From NCBI RefSeq assembly GCF_900111455.1, contig NZ_FOIE01000003.1:372001-436000 (forward strand): DNA of 64,000 bases. Direction: 5' to 3'. A model generated the notes under the pieces. It was not told where the DNA came from. It made no database searches and saw nothing but the letters and a program-made list of their open reading frames with translations. The DNA comes from Geodermatophilus poikilotrophus (GTDB lineage: Bacteria > Actinomycetota > Actinomycetes > Mycobacteriales > Geodermatophilaceae). Positions within the stretch are counted from its first letter, which is position 1. The number at the start of each line of letters is the position of its first letter. Positions 53,054-63,623 of this stretch are shown one piece after another. Both the position numbers and the translations under genes were made by a program.

Positions 53054-54255
53054 GCCGACGGGCCCCGACCGGACCAGGTCCAGGCGTACTTCCCGTCGTC
53101 GACGGCGATGCCGGCCTCGCCGAGGTCCAGCGGGCGGAAGGTGTCGACCATGACGGCGAGCTCGTCGAAGTACTCCACGCCCAGGGAGCGCTCCACCGCG
53201 CCGGGCTGCGGGCCGTGGGAGTGCCCGCCGGGGTGCACGGAGATCGAGCCCTTGCCGATGCCCGAGCCCTTGCGCGCCTCGTAGTCGCCGTCGACGTAGA
53301 ACATGATCTCGTCGCTGTCGACGTTCGAGTGGTAGTAGGGCACCGGCACCGCCAGCGGGTGGTAGTCGACCTTCCGCGGCACGAAGTTGCAGATCACGAA
53401 GTTGGCGCCCTCGAAGACCTGGTGCACCGGCGGGGGCTGGTGCACCCGGCCGGTGATCGGCTCGTAGTCGGCGATGTTGAAGGCGTACGGGTAGAGGTGC
53501 CCGTCCCAGCCGACCACGTCGAACGGGTGCTCCGGGAGCACGTGCACCGTGCCGGCCAGCCCGCCGGGGCCGGTGCCGCGGTGCTTGACGTAGACCTCGA
53601 CGTCGGTGCCCTCGGCCAGCAGCGGCTCGGCCGGGGCGCGCAGGTCGCGCTCGCAGTACGGCGCGTGCTCGAGGAACTGCCCGTACCTCGACAGGTAGCG
53701 CTTGGGCGGTGCGATGTGGCTGTTGGCCTCGATCGCGTAGGTCCGCAGCGGCTCGGGCCCGGTCGGGACCCAGCGGTGCGTGGTGGTCCGCGGGATGACC
53801 ACGTAGTCGCCCCGGCCGACGGTCAGCGCGCCGAACGTCGTCTCCAGCGTCGCCGCGCCGCGCTCGACGTAGACGCACTCGTCGCCGGTGGCGTTGCGGT
53901 AGTACGGGCTCGGCAGCGACGAGACCGCGTAGGAGATCCGCACGTCGCCGTTGCCCAGCACCAGCCGGCGGCCGGTCACCGCGTCGACCGCCTTGTGCTC
54001 CTCGCCGGGGAACAGGTCGTGCAGCTTCAGGTGCCGGGGCACCAGCGGCGCGTTGGGCGTGAGCGTCTGGTCGGGCAGTTCCCACGGCCGGGCGTCGACG
54101 ATCGCCGACGGGATGCCCCGGTGGTAGAGCAGGGCGGAGTCGGAGCTGAAGCCCTCCTCGCCGACCAGCTCCTCGGAGTACAGGCCGCCGTCGGGACGGC
54201 GGAACTGGGTGTGCCGCTTGGGTGTGACCTCGCCCACCTGCCGGTAGAACGCCAT
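53050..54255 (-). CDS. hmgA: Homogentisate 1,2-dioxygenase
   Basis: This 401-residue iron(II) enzyme opens the homogentisate ring to maleylacetoacetate. SALLYHRGIPSAIVDARPWE is near the N-terminus. YYRNATGDECVYVERGAATL and GALTVGRGDYVVIPRTTTHR are cupin strands. PVHQVFEGANFVICNFVPRK, YHSNVDSDEIMFYVDGDYEA and ISVHPGGHSHGPQPGAVE contain the His/Glu iron ligands. It is shorter than the roughly 440-residue Gram-negative and human enzymes but similar to other actinobacterial ones. ATG 54255 follows GGAGGCACCCC. Confidence 0.95.
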   Translation of the reverse strand: MAFYRQVGEVTPKRHTQFRRPDGGLYSEELVGEEGFSSDSALLYHRGIPSAIVDARPWELPDQTLTPNAPLVPRHLKLHDLFPGEEHKAVDAVTGRRLVLGNGDVRISYAVSSLPSPYYRNATGDECVYVERGAATLETTFGALTVGRGDYVVIPRTTTHRWVPTGPEPLRTYAIEANSHIAPPKRYLSRYGQFLEHAPYCERDLRAPAEPLLAEGTDVEVYVKHRGTGPGGLAGTVHVLPEHPFDVVGWDGHLYPYAFNIADYEPITGRVHQPPPVHQVFEGANFVICNFVPRKVDYHPLAVPVPYYHSNVDSDEIMFYVDGDYEARKGSGIGKGSISVHPGGHSHGPQPGAVERSLGVEYFDELAVMVDTFRPLDLGEAGIAVDDGKYAWTWSGRGPSA

Positions 54256-54276
54256 GGGGTGCCTCCTCGGTGCGTC

Positions 54277-55860
54277 TCAGGCCGGGACGGGACTGGGGAC
54301 GGGGTCGGCGAGCAGCCGGGCCACCGCGGGGGCGACCCGGGCCGGGTCGGTGACCACGGCGGCGGCGTGTCCGTCGGGCCGCAGCACCCAGATCTCGTCG
54401 GGCCGGGCGCCGAGCGCCTCGCGCAGCGTCGGCCCGGCGTCGAGGTCGCGGATGCGGTGCACCGCGACCGGCAGGTCGCCGAGGTCGGGCAGGTGCGGCC
54501 GGGCGGCGTCGTCCCCGAGCAGGACGGTGACGCCCTCGCGGGCCAGCTGCCGCAGCCGGACGACGTCCGGCCGGCCGGGGACGGTGACCGGGCAGTCGGG
54601 CACCAGGACGCCGGGCGCGGGGACGGGGACGTCGCCGCGGGCGGGCCGGCCCGGGAACGGACGGCGCTCATCGGGTGTGGTCAGCGGCGAGTCGACGTAC
54701 CAGAACGGCTCGGCCAGCCGGCCGGAGTCGACCTCGGCGCGGGCCTGCGGGTCGGTGGCGGCCCGCTCCAGGACGTCCTGGCGGCGGCGGGCCTCCTCCT
54801 CGGTGCCGGGCACCAGGAACCGCATGGTGGCGCCGGTGACCTCGATGTTCTCCAGGGCCGCGGCGTGCCGCTCATCGTGGTAGCTGTCCAGCAGCGACTC
54901 CGGCGCCCACCCGCGCAGGACGAAGGCGATCTTCCAGGCGGCGTTCTCCGCGTCGAGCACCCCGGAGTTGAGGCCGCGGGCGCCGAAGGGGGAGACCAGG
55001 TGCGCGGCGTCGCCGGCGACCAGCACCCGGCCGACCCGCATGCGGTCGACCACCCGGGAGTGGAAGCGGTAGACCGACTTCCACACGACCTCGTAGGGGC
55101 GGTCGCCGATGACCTGCCGGATCCGCCGGTCCAGGCCGCCGGAGGACTCCTCGGCGGCCAGGTCGAAGTCCGGCGGCACCTGCCAGTCGATGCGGAAGGT
55201 CGAGTCGGGGCAGGGGTGGATGAGCACCTGGCGGCCCGGGTTCCACTCCGGGTCGAAGTAGAACCGGCGCTCGGTCTCCCAGCCGGGCAGGTCGGTCCGG
55301 ATGTCGCAGATGAGGAAGTGGTCGTCGAAGGTCTCGCCGTCGAAGGTGAGCCCCAGGGCCGACCGCAGGACGTCGCTGCGGGGCCCCGCGCAGGCGACGG
55401 CGTAGCAGCCGTGGACGGTCACCCCGTTCTCGCACGTGACGGTCACGCCCTCGCCGTCCTGCTCGATGCCGGTGACCAGGTGCCCCCAGCGGACCTCGAC
55501 CAGCGGCTCGGCGGCGATGCGCTCGTCGAGCAACCGTTCGGTCTCGCACTGCGAGATGTTGACGAACGGCGGGAAGGGGGACTTGCCGCGGTCGGCGAAC
55601 CGGAAGCTGAACAGCTCGGCGTCGCGGTGGAAGGTGCGGGCGGTGGTCCAGGTGACCCCGCGGCGGGCGACCTCGGCGCCGACGCCGACGGCGTCCCAGA
55701 CGTCGAGGACGTCGCGCTGCTGGCAGATCGCCTTGCTGCCGATCACGTCCCGCTCGGGGCGGCCGTCGAGGACGACGACGCGCAGGCCCCAGCGGGCCAG
55801 GAGGAGTGCGGTGGTCTGGCCGACCGGGCCGGCGCCCAGGACCAGCACGGGCGTCGTCAT
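54277..55860 (-). CDS. FAD-dependent aromatic monooxygenase (MhpA/PheA-type)
   Basis: This 527-residue class A flavin monooxygenase reads MTTPVLVLGAGPVGQTTALL (FAD G-x-G-x-x-G), VVVLDGRPERDVIGSKAICQ, CYAVACAGPRSDVLRSALGL (D-G motif variant with A-G-P-R), and VGRVLVAGDAAHLVSPFGAR (G-D-A-A-H FAD motif). The C-terminal thioredoxin-like domain ends the protein. It resembles 3-(3-hydroxyphenyl)propionate hydroxylases. Next to hmgA, para-hydroxylation of 3-hydroxyphenylacetate to homogentisate is a plausible reaction, which is inference. ATG 55860; 21 bases before hmgA. Confidence 0.88.
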   Translation of the reverse strand: MTTPVLVLGAGPVGQTTALLLARWGLRVVVLDGRPERDVIGSKAICQQRDVLDVWDAVGVGAEVARRGVTWTTARTFHRDAELFSFRFADRGKSPFPPFVNISQCETERLLDERIAAEPLVEVRWGHLVTGIEQDGEGVTVTCENGVTVHGCYAVACAGPRSDVLRSALGLTFDGETFDDHFLICDIRTDLPGWETERRFYFDPEWNPGRQVLIHPCPDSTFRIDWQVPPDFDLAAEESSGGLDRRIRQVIGDRPYEVVWKSVYRFHSRVVDRMRVGRVLVAGDAAHLVSPFGARGLNSGVLDAENAAWKIAFVLRGWAPESLLDSYHDERHAAALENIEVTGATMRFLVPGTEEEARRRQDVLERAATDPQARAEVDSGRLAEPFWYVDSPLTTPDERRPFPGRPARGDVPVPAPGVLVPDCPVTVPGRPDVVRLRQLAREGVTVLLGDDAARPHLPDLGDLPVAVHRIRDLDAGPTLREALGARPDEIWVLRPDGHAAAVVTDPARVAPAVARLLADPVPSPVPA

Positions 55861-55868
55861 CGAGGGCC

Positions 55869-56831
55869 TCATCCCTGGAGCTCGTCCCAGACCTGGCGGT
55901 CGCGCTCGGCGGTCCAGATCACCGGGCGCTCGATGCCGGAGAACTCGTCCCACAGCCGCTGCACGTCGAAGGGCAGGCAGTGCTCGAAGATCGGCCACGC
56001 GCCGTACTTCGGTGCCAGGGCCTCGTGGTTGGCGGCGAAGGCGTCCTTGAGGGTGCCGCCGGAGCGGTGCGCCTCACCGACGGTGCGCTGCATGGTGAGC
56101 AGGAAGTCGCGGGTCTGCTCGATCGCGGCGTCGACCTGGTCGCGGCCGCGGGCGATGGCGCCGCGGCCGCCGATCAGCTGCTGCGCGCCCAGGGCCTTGA
56201 CCCGGTCGAGGGTGCCGGCGGCCCAGTCGAAGTGGAACGCGTCGCCGGTGTAGAGCGCGGCCTGGGACTCGACGAGGTCGCCGGCGAAGACGATCTCCTG
56301 CTCGGGCAGCCAGGCGACGATGTCGCCCTCGGTGTGCCCGCGACCGAGGAACTCCAGCACCAGCTCGCCGCGATCGCCGCCCAGCTCGATGGTCAGCTTG
56401 TCCCGGAAGGTCATCGTGGGCCAGGTGAGGCCGGGGATGGACTCCGGCTCCTCGAACAGCCGGGGCATCCGGCCGTACTCGCTCTCCCAGTCCTGCTGGC
56501 CGCGCTCCTCGATGAGGTGCCTGGTCTGCTCGGAGCTGACGACCACCTCGGCGTCGAACGCGCTGGCGCCCAGCACGCGGACCGCGTGGTAGTGGCTGAG
56601 CACCAGGTACCGGACCGGCTTGTCGGTGTGCTCGCGCAGCTTCGCCAGCCACCGCCGGGCGGCCACAGGGGTGGCCAGCGCCTCGAAGCAGACGAGGAAG
56701 TCCTCGCCCTCGATGGCGCCCAGGTTCGGGTCGCCCTCCGCGGTCAGGGCGTACACGCCGTCGGCGAGCACCTCGAGCGTCTGCTCCTTGACGCCGAGGT
56801 CGGCGGACGAAGCGAAGGGCTTGGCTGCCAT
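55869..56831 (-). CDS. MBL-fold hydrolase with altered metal motif
   Basis: This 320-residue metallo-beta-lactamase-fold protein is first in the leftward homogentisate operon. VRYLVLSHYHAVRVLGASAF stands where H-x-H-x-D-H is expected: the first two His are kept, but Asp-His is replaced by Val-Arg. LEFLGRGHTEGDIVAWLPEQ keeps the next His, and EIVFAGDLVESQAALYTGDA the bridging Asp. LIGGRGAIARGRDQVDAAIE is near the end of the core. A mono-metal site, or a non-hydrolytic role, is likely. ATG 56831. Possible roles include thioester or lactone hydrolysis in aromatic catabolism. Confidence 0.85.
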   Translation of the reverse strand: MAAKPFASSADLGVKEQTLEVLADGVYALTAEGDPNLGAIEGEDFLVCFEALATPVAARRWLAKLREHTDKPVRYLVLSHYHAVRVLGASAFDAEVVVSSEQTRHLIEERGQQDWESEYGRMPRLFEEPESIPGLTWPTMTFRDKLTIELGGDRGELVLEFLGRGHTEGDIVAWLPEQEIVFAGDLVESQAALYTGDAFHFDWAAGTLDRVKALGAQQLIGGRGAIARGRDQVDAAIEQTRDFLLTMQRTVGEAHRSGGTLKDAFAANHEALAPKYGAWPIFEHCLPFDVQRLWDEFSGIERPVIWTAERDRQVWDELQG

Positions 56832-56855
56832 GGGGAGGGCTCCAGGTGCACTACC

Positions 56856-56891
56856 GTTCGATAAACGGACCACTGGTTCACTTACTGGTTC
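56856..56891. promoter_or_regulatory. Possible operator upstream of the homogentisate operon
   Basis: GTTCGATAAACGGAC (56856-56870) is an imperfect inverted repeat of the IclR type, and ACTGGTTC occurs twice in direct orientation (56872-56879 and 56884-56891, 12-base spacing). They lie 25-60 bases before the MBL start. The IclR protein encoded at 50137 is one candidate to bind here. Confidence 0.5.
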
Positions 56892-56895
56892 GATG

Positions 56896-57306
56896 GTAGG
56901 GCGCGGTGGTGCCCGGCACAAGAGCTGCTGTCCTCCGGACAACGCCGCCCGGGCCGCGCGCAGATGGCCCGGGCCACCGGCGTCGAGCCGTCGTCCGTGC
57001 AGGTCGTGGCGCTGCTCCTCGTGGGGATGGCCTGCCCGCCGTGCGCCGTGCACCTCGCGCTGCTGTGCCGTCGTCGGACGTGGGTGCAGCCGGCCGCGGT
57101 GTCCGCGGCGGTGGTGGTGGGTCACCCGCTGCTCTCGGACGGCTGGGCCACCACGGAGCGGCCCGCGCCCCGGGAGCGGTGGCGGGTGCCGGGATGGTCG
57201 TCGTCCCCGTGTCGGGCCTGGTCCTCGCGCTCTCCGGCCCGGTCTCGGGAGCAGGCGGCATGCGAGGGCGACGGCGGGCTGAGTCGGGCCGGGCCGCCGC
57301 CTCGGC
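56896..57306 (+). pseudogene. Possible frameshifted relic of a small membrane protein
   Basis: In this otherwise gene-free 475-base gap, one plus-strand frame reads VQVVALLLVGMACPPCAVHL then AAVSAAVVVGHPLL (about 56995-57135). A neighbouring frame reads VAGAGMVVVPVSGLVLALSG (about 57178-57240). Together they look like two or three membrane helices of one small protein broken by a shift near 57150. No start or ribosome site is clear and no family is recognised, so this may be chance. Confidence 0.3.
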
Positions 57307-59221
<1,915 letters not shown>

Positions 59222-59279
59222 CGACACCCCGCGTGGTCGGGGCCGCTCGGCGTGGTCCGGGGCGCGACCGGCGGGGAGC

Positions 59280-60680
59280 TCACTCGGTGGTCATGGCCCG
59301 ACGGCGGACGCGCTCGTCGTAGCGGTCCCGCGCGCCGCTGATCGGCCTGCCGAGGTACTCGCCCAGCGTGACGCCGGCGGCGAGGGCGAGCCCGACGGCG
59401 GCGGCTCCGACGAGCGCGGAGAGCCCACCTTCGATGTCGGCGTCGACGACGATGGCGAACAGGCCGTGGTAGATCGCCAGACCGGGCAGCAGGGGGACGA
59501 TGCCGCAGACCGCGATGACCTGCGTGGGGACCCGCAGCCGGTCGGTCAGCACCTCGCCGCTGAACCCGAGGACGACGGCCGCGACGCCGCTGGCCAGCGC
59601 GGGACCCGCCCCCAGGTCCCCGGTCGCCCAGAACGTCGTCCAGGCCAGCGCTCCGGCTCCCGCGGCGAGGACGACCGAGCGCGGGCGGGAGTGGCAGGCC
59701 AGGGACCAGAACCCGGCGATGCCGGCGGACGCGGCCAGCGCGACGGCGAACGGCACGGGGGAGGACGAGGTCTCGACGACGGTCAGCGGGAGCTGGGCAC
59801 GCTGGGCCAGGTCGAGCACCCCGGCGATGCCCACGACGATGCCGGCGGTCAGCGTCACCACCTCGAAGGCCCGTGCTGCCGCGGTCACCGGGAAGCCGCT
59901 GATCGCGTCCTGGGCAGCACTCACCAGGGACAGTCCCGCCAGGAGCACGACGATGCCGGCGGCGACGACCAGGGAGGTCCGCACGTCGACGTCCCAGGCG
60001 AGCAGGAGGACGGCGACGCCCGTGGCGAGCGCGGCCCCGGCCACCTGCTGGAAGAACGGCGGGAGACTGTGCCGGCCGAGGGCACGCAGCACCTGTTCGA
60101 TCAGCGCGGTGGTCAGCGCCGCGAGGAGGGCCTCCAGCCACCCCCCGCCGAGGACGAGCCCGAAGCAACCGGCGACGCCGGCCCAGCCCAGCGCGTTCAC
60201 GGCCCTGCGGTAGGTGGCCGGTGCGGAGACCACGCGGTCCAGCCGGCGGTGTGCCTCCTCCACGTCGAGTCCGCCCGCGGCCACCTCGCGCGCGAGGTCG
60301 CTGATGCCCTGCAGCCGGGTGTAGTCGGTCCGGCTCGTGCGCACGATCCGCACCGCGGTGAGCGGCACCGCGTCCTCGCGGTCGTAGCTGACCGTGATCG
60401 ACGTGAAGGTGATGTCGACCTGGCAGCTGGTCAGCCCGTGGGCGGCCGCGACCCGCAGCACCGTCGCGGTCACGTCGGCCGCGGGCGCGCCGACGGACAG
60501 CATCGACTCCCCGATGCGCAGGGCCAGCTCCAGCGCGGCGTGCGCGGTGAGGTCGTCCATCCGGCTGGGCTGGGCCCGCAGGCCGATGGGCGCGGTCGGC
60601 GGGGAGTTCCCCGCGATGGCCCGCCATGCCCGCTCCGGGACACGCGCGAACGGCCTGTGGGTCCGGAGCCAGGTGGGCAC
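59280..60680 (-). CDS. ThrE-family threonine/serine exporter
   Basis: This 466-residue membrane protein has an N-terminal soluble part (about 1-170) with ALELALRIGESMLSVGAPAA, CQVDITFTSITVSYD and TRLQGISDLAREVAAGGLDV, typical of PF06738. About ten helices follow, including WAGVAGCFGLVLGGGWLEAL, VVAAGIVVLLAGLSLVSAAQ (with the conserved A-x-x-D) and ALVGAAAVGLALAAGVTLGE. ThrE of Corynebacterium glutamicum exports L-threonine and L-serine. GTG 60680 is used. It converges on hppD across 58 GC-rich bases. Confidence 0.9.
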   Translation of the reverse strand: MPTWLRTHRPFARVPERAWRAIAGNSPPTAPIGLRAQPSRMDDLTAHAALELALRIGESMLSVGAPAADVTATVLRVAAAHGLTSCQVDITFTSITVSYDREDAVPLTAVRIVRTSRTDYTRLQGISDLAREVAAGGLDVEEAHRRLDRVVSAPATYRRAVNALGWAGVAGCFGLVLGGGWLEALLAALTTALIEQVLRALGRHSLPPFFQQVAGAALATGVAVLLLAWDVDVRTSLVVAAGIVVLLAGLSLVSAAQDAISGFPVTAAARAFEVVTLTAGIVVGIAGVLDLAQRAQLPLTVVETSSSPVPFAVALAASAGIAGFWSLACHSRPRSVVLAAGAGALAWTTFWATGDLGAGPALASGVAAVVLGFSGEVLTDRLRVPTQVIAVCGIVPLLPGLAIYHGLFAIVVDADIEGGLSALVGAAAVGLALAAGVTLGEYLGRPISGARDRYDERVRRRAMTTE

Positions 60681-60872
60681 GTCTCAGGCTATGTCCCGGC
60701 GCGGCACCGGCCGGTCGTCACCCGGCCGTTCGTCCCATGACATCCGCGACAGGCGAGGGCCGGGCACGGCGACCGGGAACCCGCTCCACGGGCGGGTCGA
60801 CCGCCGGAGGACGACGCGTCGTGCGGGGGGATCGTGTCGGCCCGCTGCGGTCGGGGTGGACCGGGCTCGGGG

Positions 60873-61220
60873 TCACTGCCCCGCGGCGTCGGCTCCGTCC
60901 GGGCCGTGCCCCTCGCCCTCGGGCTGCGCTCCCGGGGGCTGCGGGTCCGTGCGCTCGAGGCGCTGACGGATCGCCGCGACGTTGAGCGCCAGGTCCTCGA
61001 GCGCCTCGACGGCACGGGTGGCGAGGGCGAACGTGAGGTTCTCGCGCTGCTCCTCGGCGCTGGGCTCGTGGGTCCCCCGCGAGACCTCGGTGCGCTCGCG
61101 CGGACGACGCGTCGCCTCCGCCCACGGGTCGTCCGCACGCCGGGGATCGCCGAACAACTCGCGCAGCATCCGCTGCGCCAGCTCGAGGAACTCGCCTGGG
61201 TCAGGCCGGTCGGTCGCCAT
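60873..61220 (-). CDS. Hypothetical helical protein, 115 aa
   Basis: ATG 61220 (GGAGGGGAACGG upstream) gives MATDRPDPGEFLELAQRMLR, a helix, then charged linker, EEQRENLTFALATRAVEALE and DLALNVAAIRQRLERTD, a long coiled-coil-like helix, and a Gly/Pro-rich tail. No family is recognised. It is flanked by nearly 200 non-coding bases on each side (60681-60872 and 61221-61413), in which I see no feature. Confidence 0.65.
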   Translation of the reverse strand: MATDRPDPGEFLELAQRMLRELFGDPRRADDPWAEATRRPRERTEVSRGTHEPSAEEQRENLTFALATRAVEALEDLALNVAAIRQRLERTDPQPPGAQPEGEGHGPDGADAAGQ

Positions 61221-61413
61221 CCGTTCCCCTCCAGCTCGTGTCGAGCACGTCGCGCGGGCCGGGGAGAAGCCGTCCGCGACGACGTGACCAACCTACGACC
61301 AACAGACCGCCTCCAGCAGCCCGCGGCAGCCATGAGTCCAGGGAACCCGGCTGCGGTGAGCAGTGGGCACACCACGTCCTGGTGACGATGGTCAGCGCAA
61401 CCGACGGTCGATC

Positions 61414-62268
61414 TCACGGGCGCCGGTCGGTGACCCGTGGTGGCGCGCCCCTGTGCTCTTCCGCGGCACCGCTCGTCGAGGGCAGCCGCAGTTGTCCCCA
61501 GCAGAAGCCGCACAGCACATCGGCGTCCCACCCGCCCATCCAGAAGTCCACCCGCCAGGGGCTGACCCCGTCGGTGGACGACGTGAGCCACCCCTCGGGG
61601 TCCTGGACCACGGGCGTCGAGGCGAGCTCGTAGCTGTACCGGAGCCGCGCACCGAAGAACCTGGACGCGCCTCCCCCCGGCGCTGCGAGGTTCGCCTCGA
61701 GGAACTCGAGTCGTTCCCGGATGGCGGTGCGCTCGGGCTCGGCAGCGGTCTCGACGTCCTGCTGCAGCCGGGAGACCCGGTCCGCCCACACGGTCGCCAG
61801 GTCCCCGATCCCGGTCGCCTCCCGGATCTCCGCGGGTGCACTCTCCACGCCACCGGCGAAGAGCCCCTCGAAGGGGTGATCGGGGTCGGCGGGGACGACG
61901 CGCCGGGCGAGGGCGAACGGACCCTGCGTCACCCGCAGCGCGAAGGGCCAGATGGGCTCGAACCCGTCGTCCGCGATGACGCCGTTGCGCCCCTCGAACT
62001 TCGGCTCCTCGACCAGGTCGACCGACGCACCCCGCAGGGGGTGCTCGTCCTGCTGCTGTCCGTCGCGCCAGACCTGGTGGACGCGGACGCCGATCGGGGG
62101 CCCGTATGCCCGCACGAACGGCGGAGCCTGCATCCGCAGCACGCGATCGAGGTCCGGCTCGCCGGCGTAGGCGTGCACGTAGCCGGAGACACCGCGAGGC
62201 TCGTCGTACGGGTCGGGGTCGGTCGCCAGTCGGCACTGGAACCAACCCCGGAAGACCAGGTCGATCAC
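61414..62268 (-). CDS. Unassigned partner of the VioB/ferritin-like protein
   Basis: This is a 284-residue protein with GTG 62268 overlapping the stop of the ferritin-like gene. It reads VIDLVFRGWFQCRLATDPDP, GVSGYVHAYAGEPDLDRVLR, AYGPPIGVRVHQVWRDGQQQ, NGVIADDGFEPIWPFALRVT, QGPFALARRVVPADPDHPFE, then an AEIREATGIGDLATVWADRV helix, and a Trp-rich end FWMGGWDADVLCGFCWGQLR. The beta-rich start with several Trp/Tyr suggests a ligand-binding barrel. No domain is recognised. Coupling implies joint action with the ferritin-like protein. Confidence 0.78.
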   Translation of the reverse strand: MIDLVFRGWFQCRLATDPDPYDEPRGVSGYVHAYAGEPDLDRVLRMQAPPFVRAYGPPIGVRVHQVWRDGQQQDEHPLRGASVDLVEEPKFEGRNGVIADDGFEPIWPFALRVTQGPFALARRVVPADPDHPFEGLFAGGVESAPAEIREATGIGDLATVWADRVSRLQQDVETAAEPERTAIRERLEFLEANLAAPGGGASRFFGARLRYSYELASTPVVQDPEGWLTSSTDGVSPWRVDFWMGGWDADVLCGFCWGQLRLPSTSGAAEEHRGAPPRVTDRRP

Positions 62269-63474
62269 CCGGCCACCTCGGCGAGGTTGCGACGGACGAA
62301 CCCCACGGTGTCTCCGATGGCGGCGACCCTGGGGACGTCCTCGCCCAGGGACACCGCCTCGTCGACCACCGCCTGGAGCCGTTCGAGCAGGATCGTCCAG
62401 CGGGCGGACGGGAAGGGCGACACCGACTCCCGGTCGTAGATCTCGAACGGCGCGCCGGCGGTCGCGGGGCTCTCCGGCCCCATTGCGGGCATCTCGGTGA
62501 GCACCTCGGCCAGCGGCCGGATCGCCACGCTCATCATCTGACCCGTGGGAGGCGCGGAGGACCGCCCGCTGCTTCGGCGTCTCGGACGTCGCGCCGAAGA
62601 AGTGCTCCAGCATCAGCAGCACCGAGCCGTACGCGCCGTTGAACAGCTCGGCGACCCGCCGGGTGCGCTCGTCGACGAGCAGCGTCCCCCCGGTGGGGGC
62701 GTCCCGGATGGTGCGTGTCCGCGGATTGACGACGACGGGACGCGCCGCGGCGAAGAAGCCGCTCTCCTCGTACTCCTGCCGGATCCGCGCGAACCGCCCG
62801 TAGTGCGAACTGTCCCGTTCCGCCGGCGACCCCTCACCGTCCACGACGACGTCCTCGATCGCGGCCAGTGCCGAGCTCCGGTCCAGGACCTGGCGGAGGT
62901 CGAGGTCGACGGACCACCTGTTCTCGGCCTGGGCAGACCTCGGACCGATGAACAGCTCCTCCTCGTCGATGCACCGGAAGCCGTCGGCGATCTTGCCGTA
63001 CAGCTCGCCGACGTAGTCGTAGGTCAGCGGATCGGGCGCAGCGGCGAAGGCCCGGACGGACCTCGTGGGAACGAGCTCCGACTCCGGCACGCGCGGCGGA
63101 GGCGGTAGCGGCTCACCCTGCGGCAGCTCGAAGACGAGCATCCGGTACAGGGCCTCGTCGGAGAAGGGCACCAGGTCGAAGTCGAAGGGGTAGTACCCCG
63201 ACCGCTGCGGGAAGTTCGGGCGGTCGAAGTGCGGACCCTCGCCGATGGATGCGAGCAGGTTGCAGACGGTGCCCAGGTGCCCCATCTCCTCGACGGCGAC
63301 CCGGAGGACGGTGGCCTGCCAGGAGCGCGCGCACCGTTGCTGCGGTGCACTCAACCCCTCGTCCAGCCTCTTCTTCATCGACAGGGCCGGGAACAGGTAC
63401 TGGATCATGAGACCGTGCTCGAGCTCGGCAGCCTCGTGCAACGCCGCGGTGAGCTCCTCGCGGGTGTCGATCAT
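62265..63474 (-). CDS. VioB/RebD-type ferritin-like protein, interrupted by a frameshift
   Basis: ATG 63474 opens MIDTREELTAALHEAAELEH, then GLMIQYLFPAL, and VLRVAVEEMGHLGTVCNLLA with E-x-x-H: the ferritin-like domain (PF12902) of iminophenyl-pyruvate dimer synthases. GYYPFDFDLVPFSDEALYRM and LYGKIADGFRCIDEEELFIG follow. The frame reads well to VLRAS near 62560 and then becomes Arg/Gly-rich. The adjacent frame continues TGQMMSVAIRPLAEVLTEMP, then ARWTILLERLQAVVDEAV, ending at 62265. A one-base indel near 62545-62570 is therefore inferred; the repaired protein would be about 403 residues. A genuine mutation and a sequencing error look alike here. Confidence 0.75.
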
Positions 63475-63623
63475 GTCGGCGCCTTCGCGGAACGGTGGCC
63501 AACCGGACGACGGTCACCCTAGCGTCGGCAGCGGCGCACCGACCGGCTGCCGAACCCGCCGCACGCCGGTCCGTCGAGTGGAACCGGATCGCGCGGACGC
63601 TCGACCGTGGCAGCCTGCGAGGG

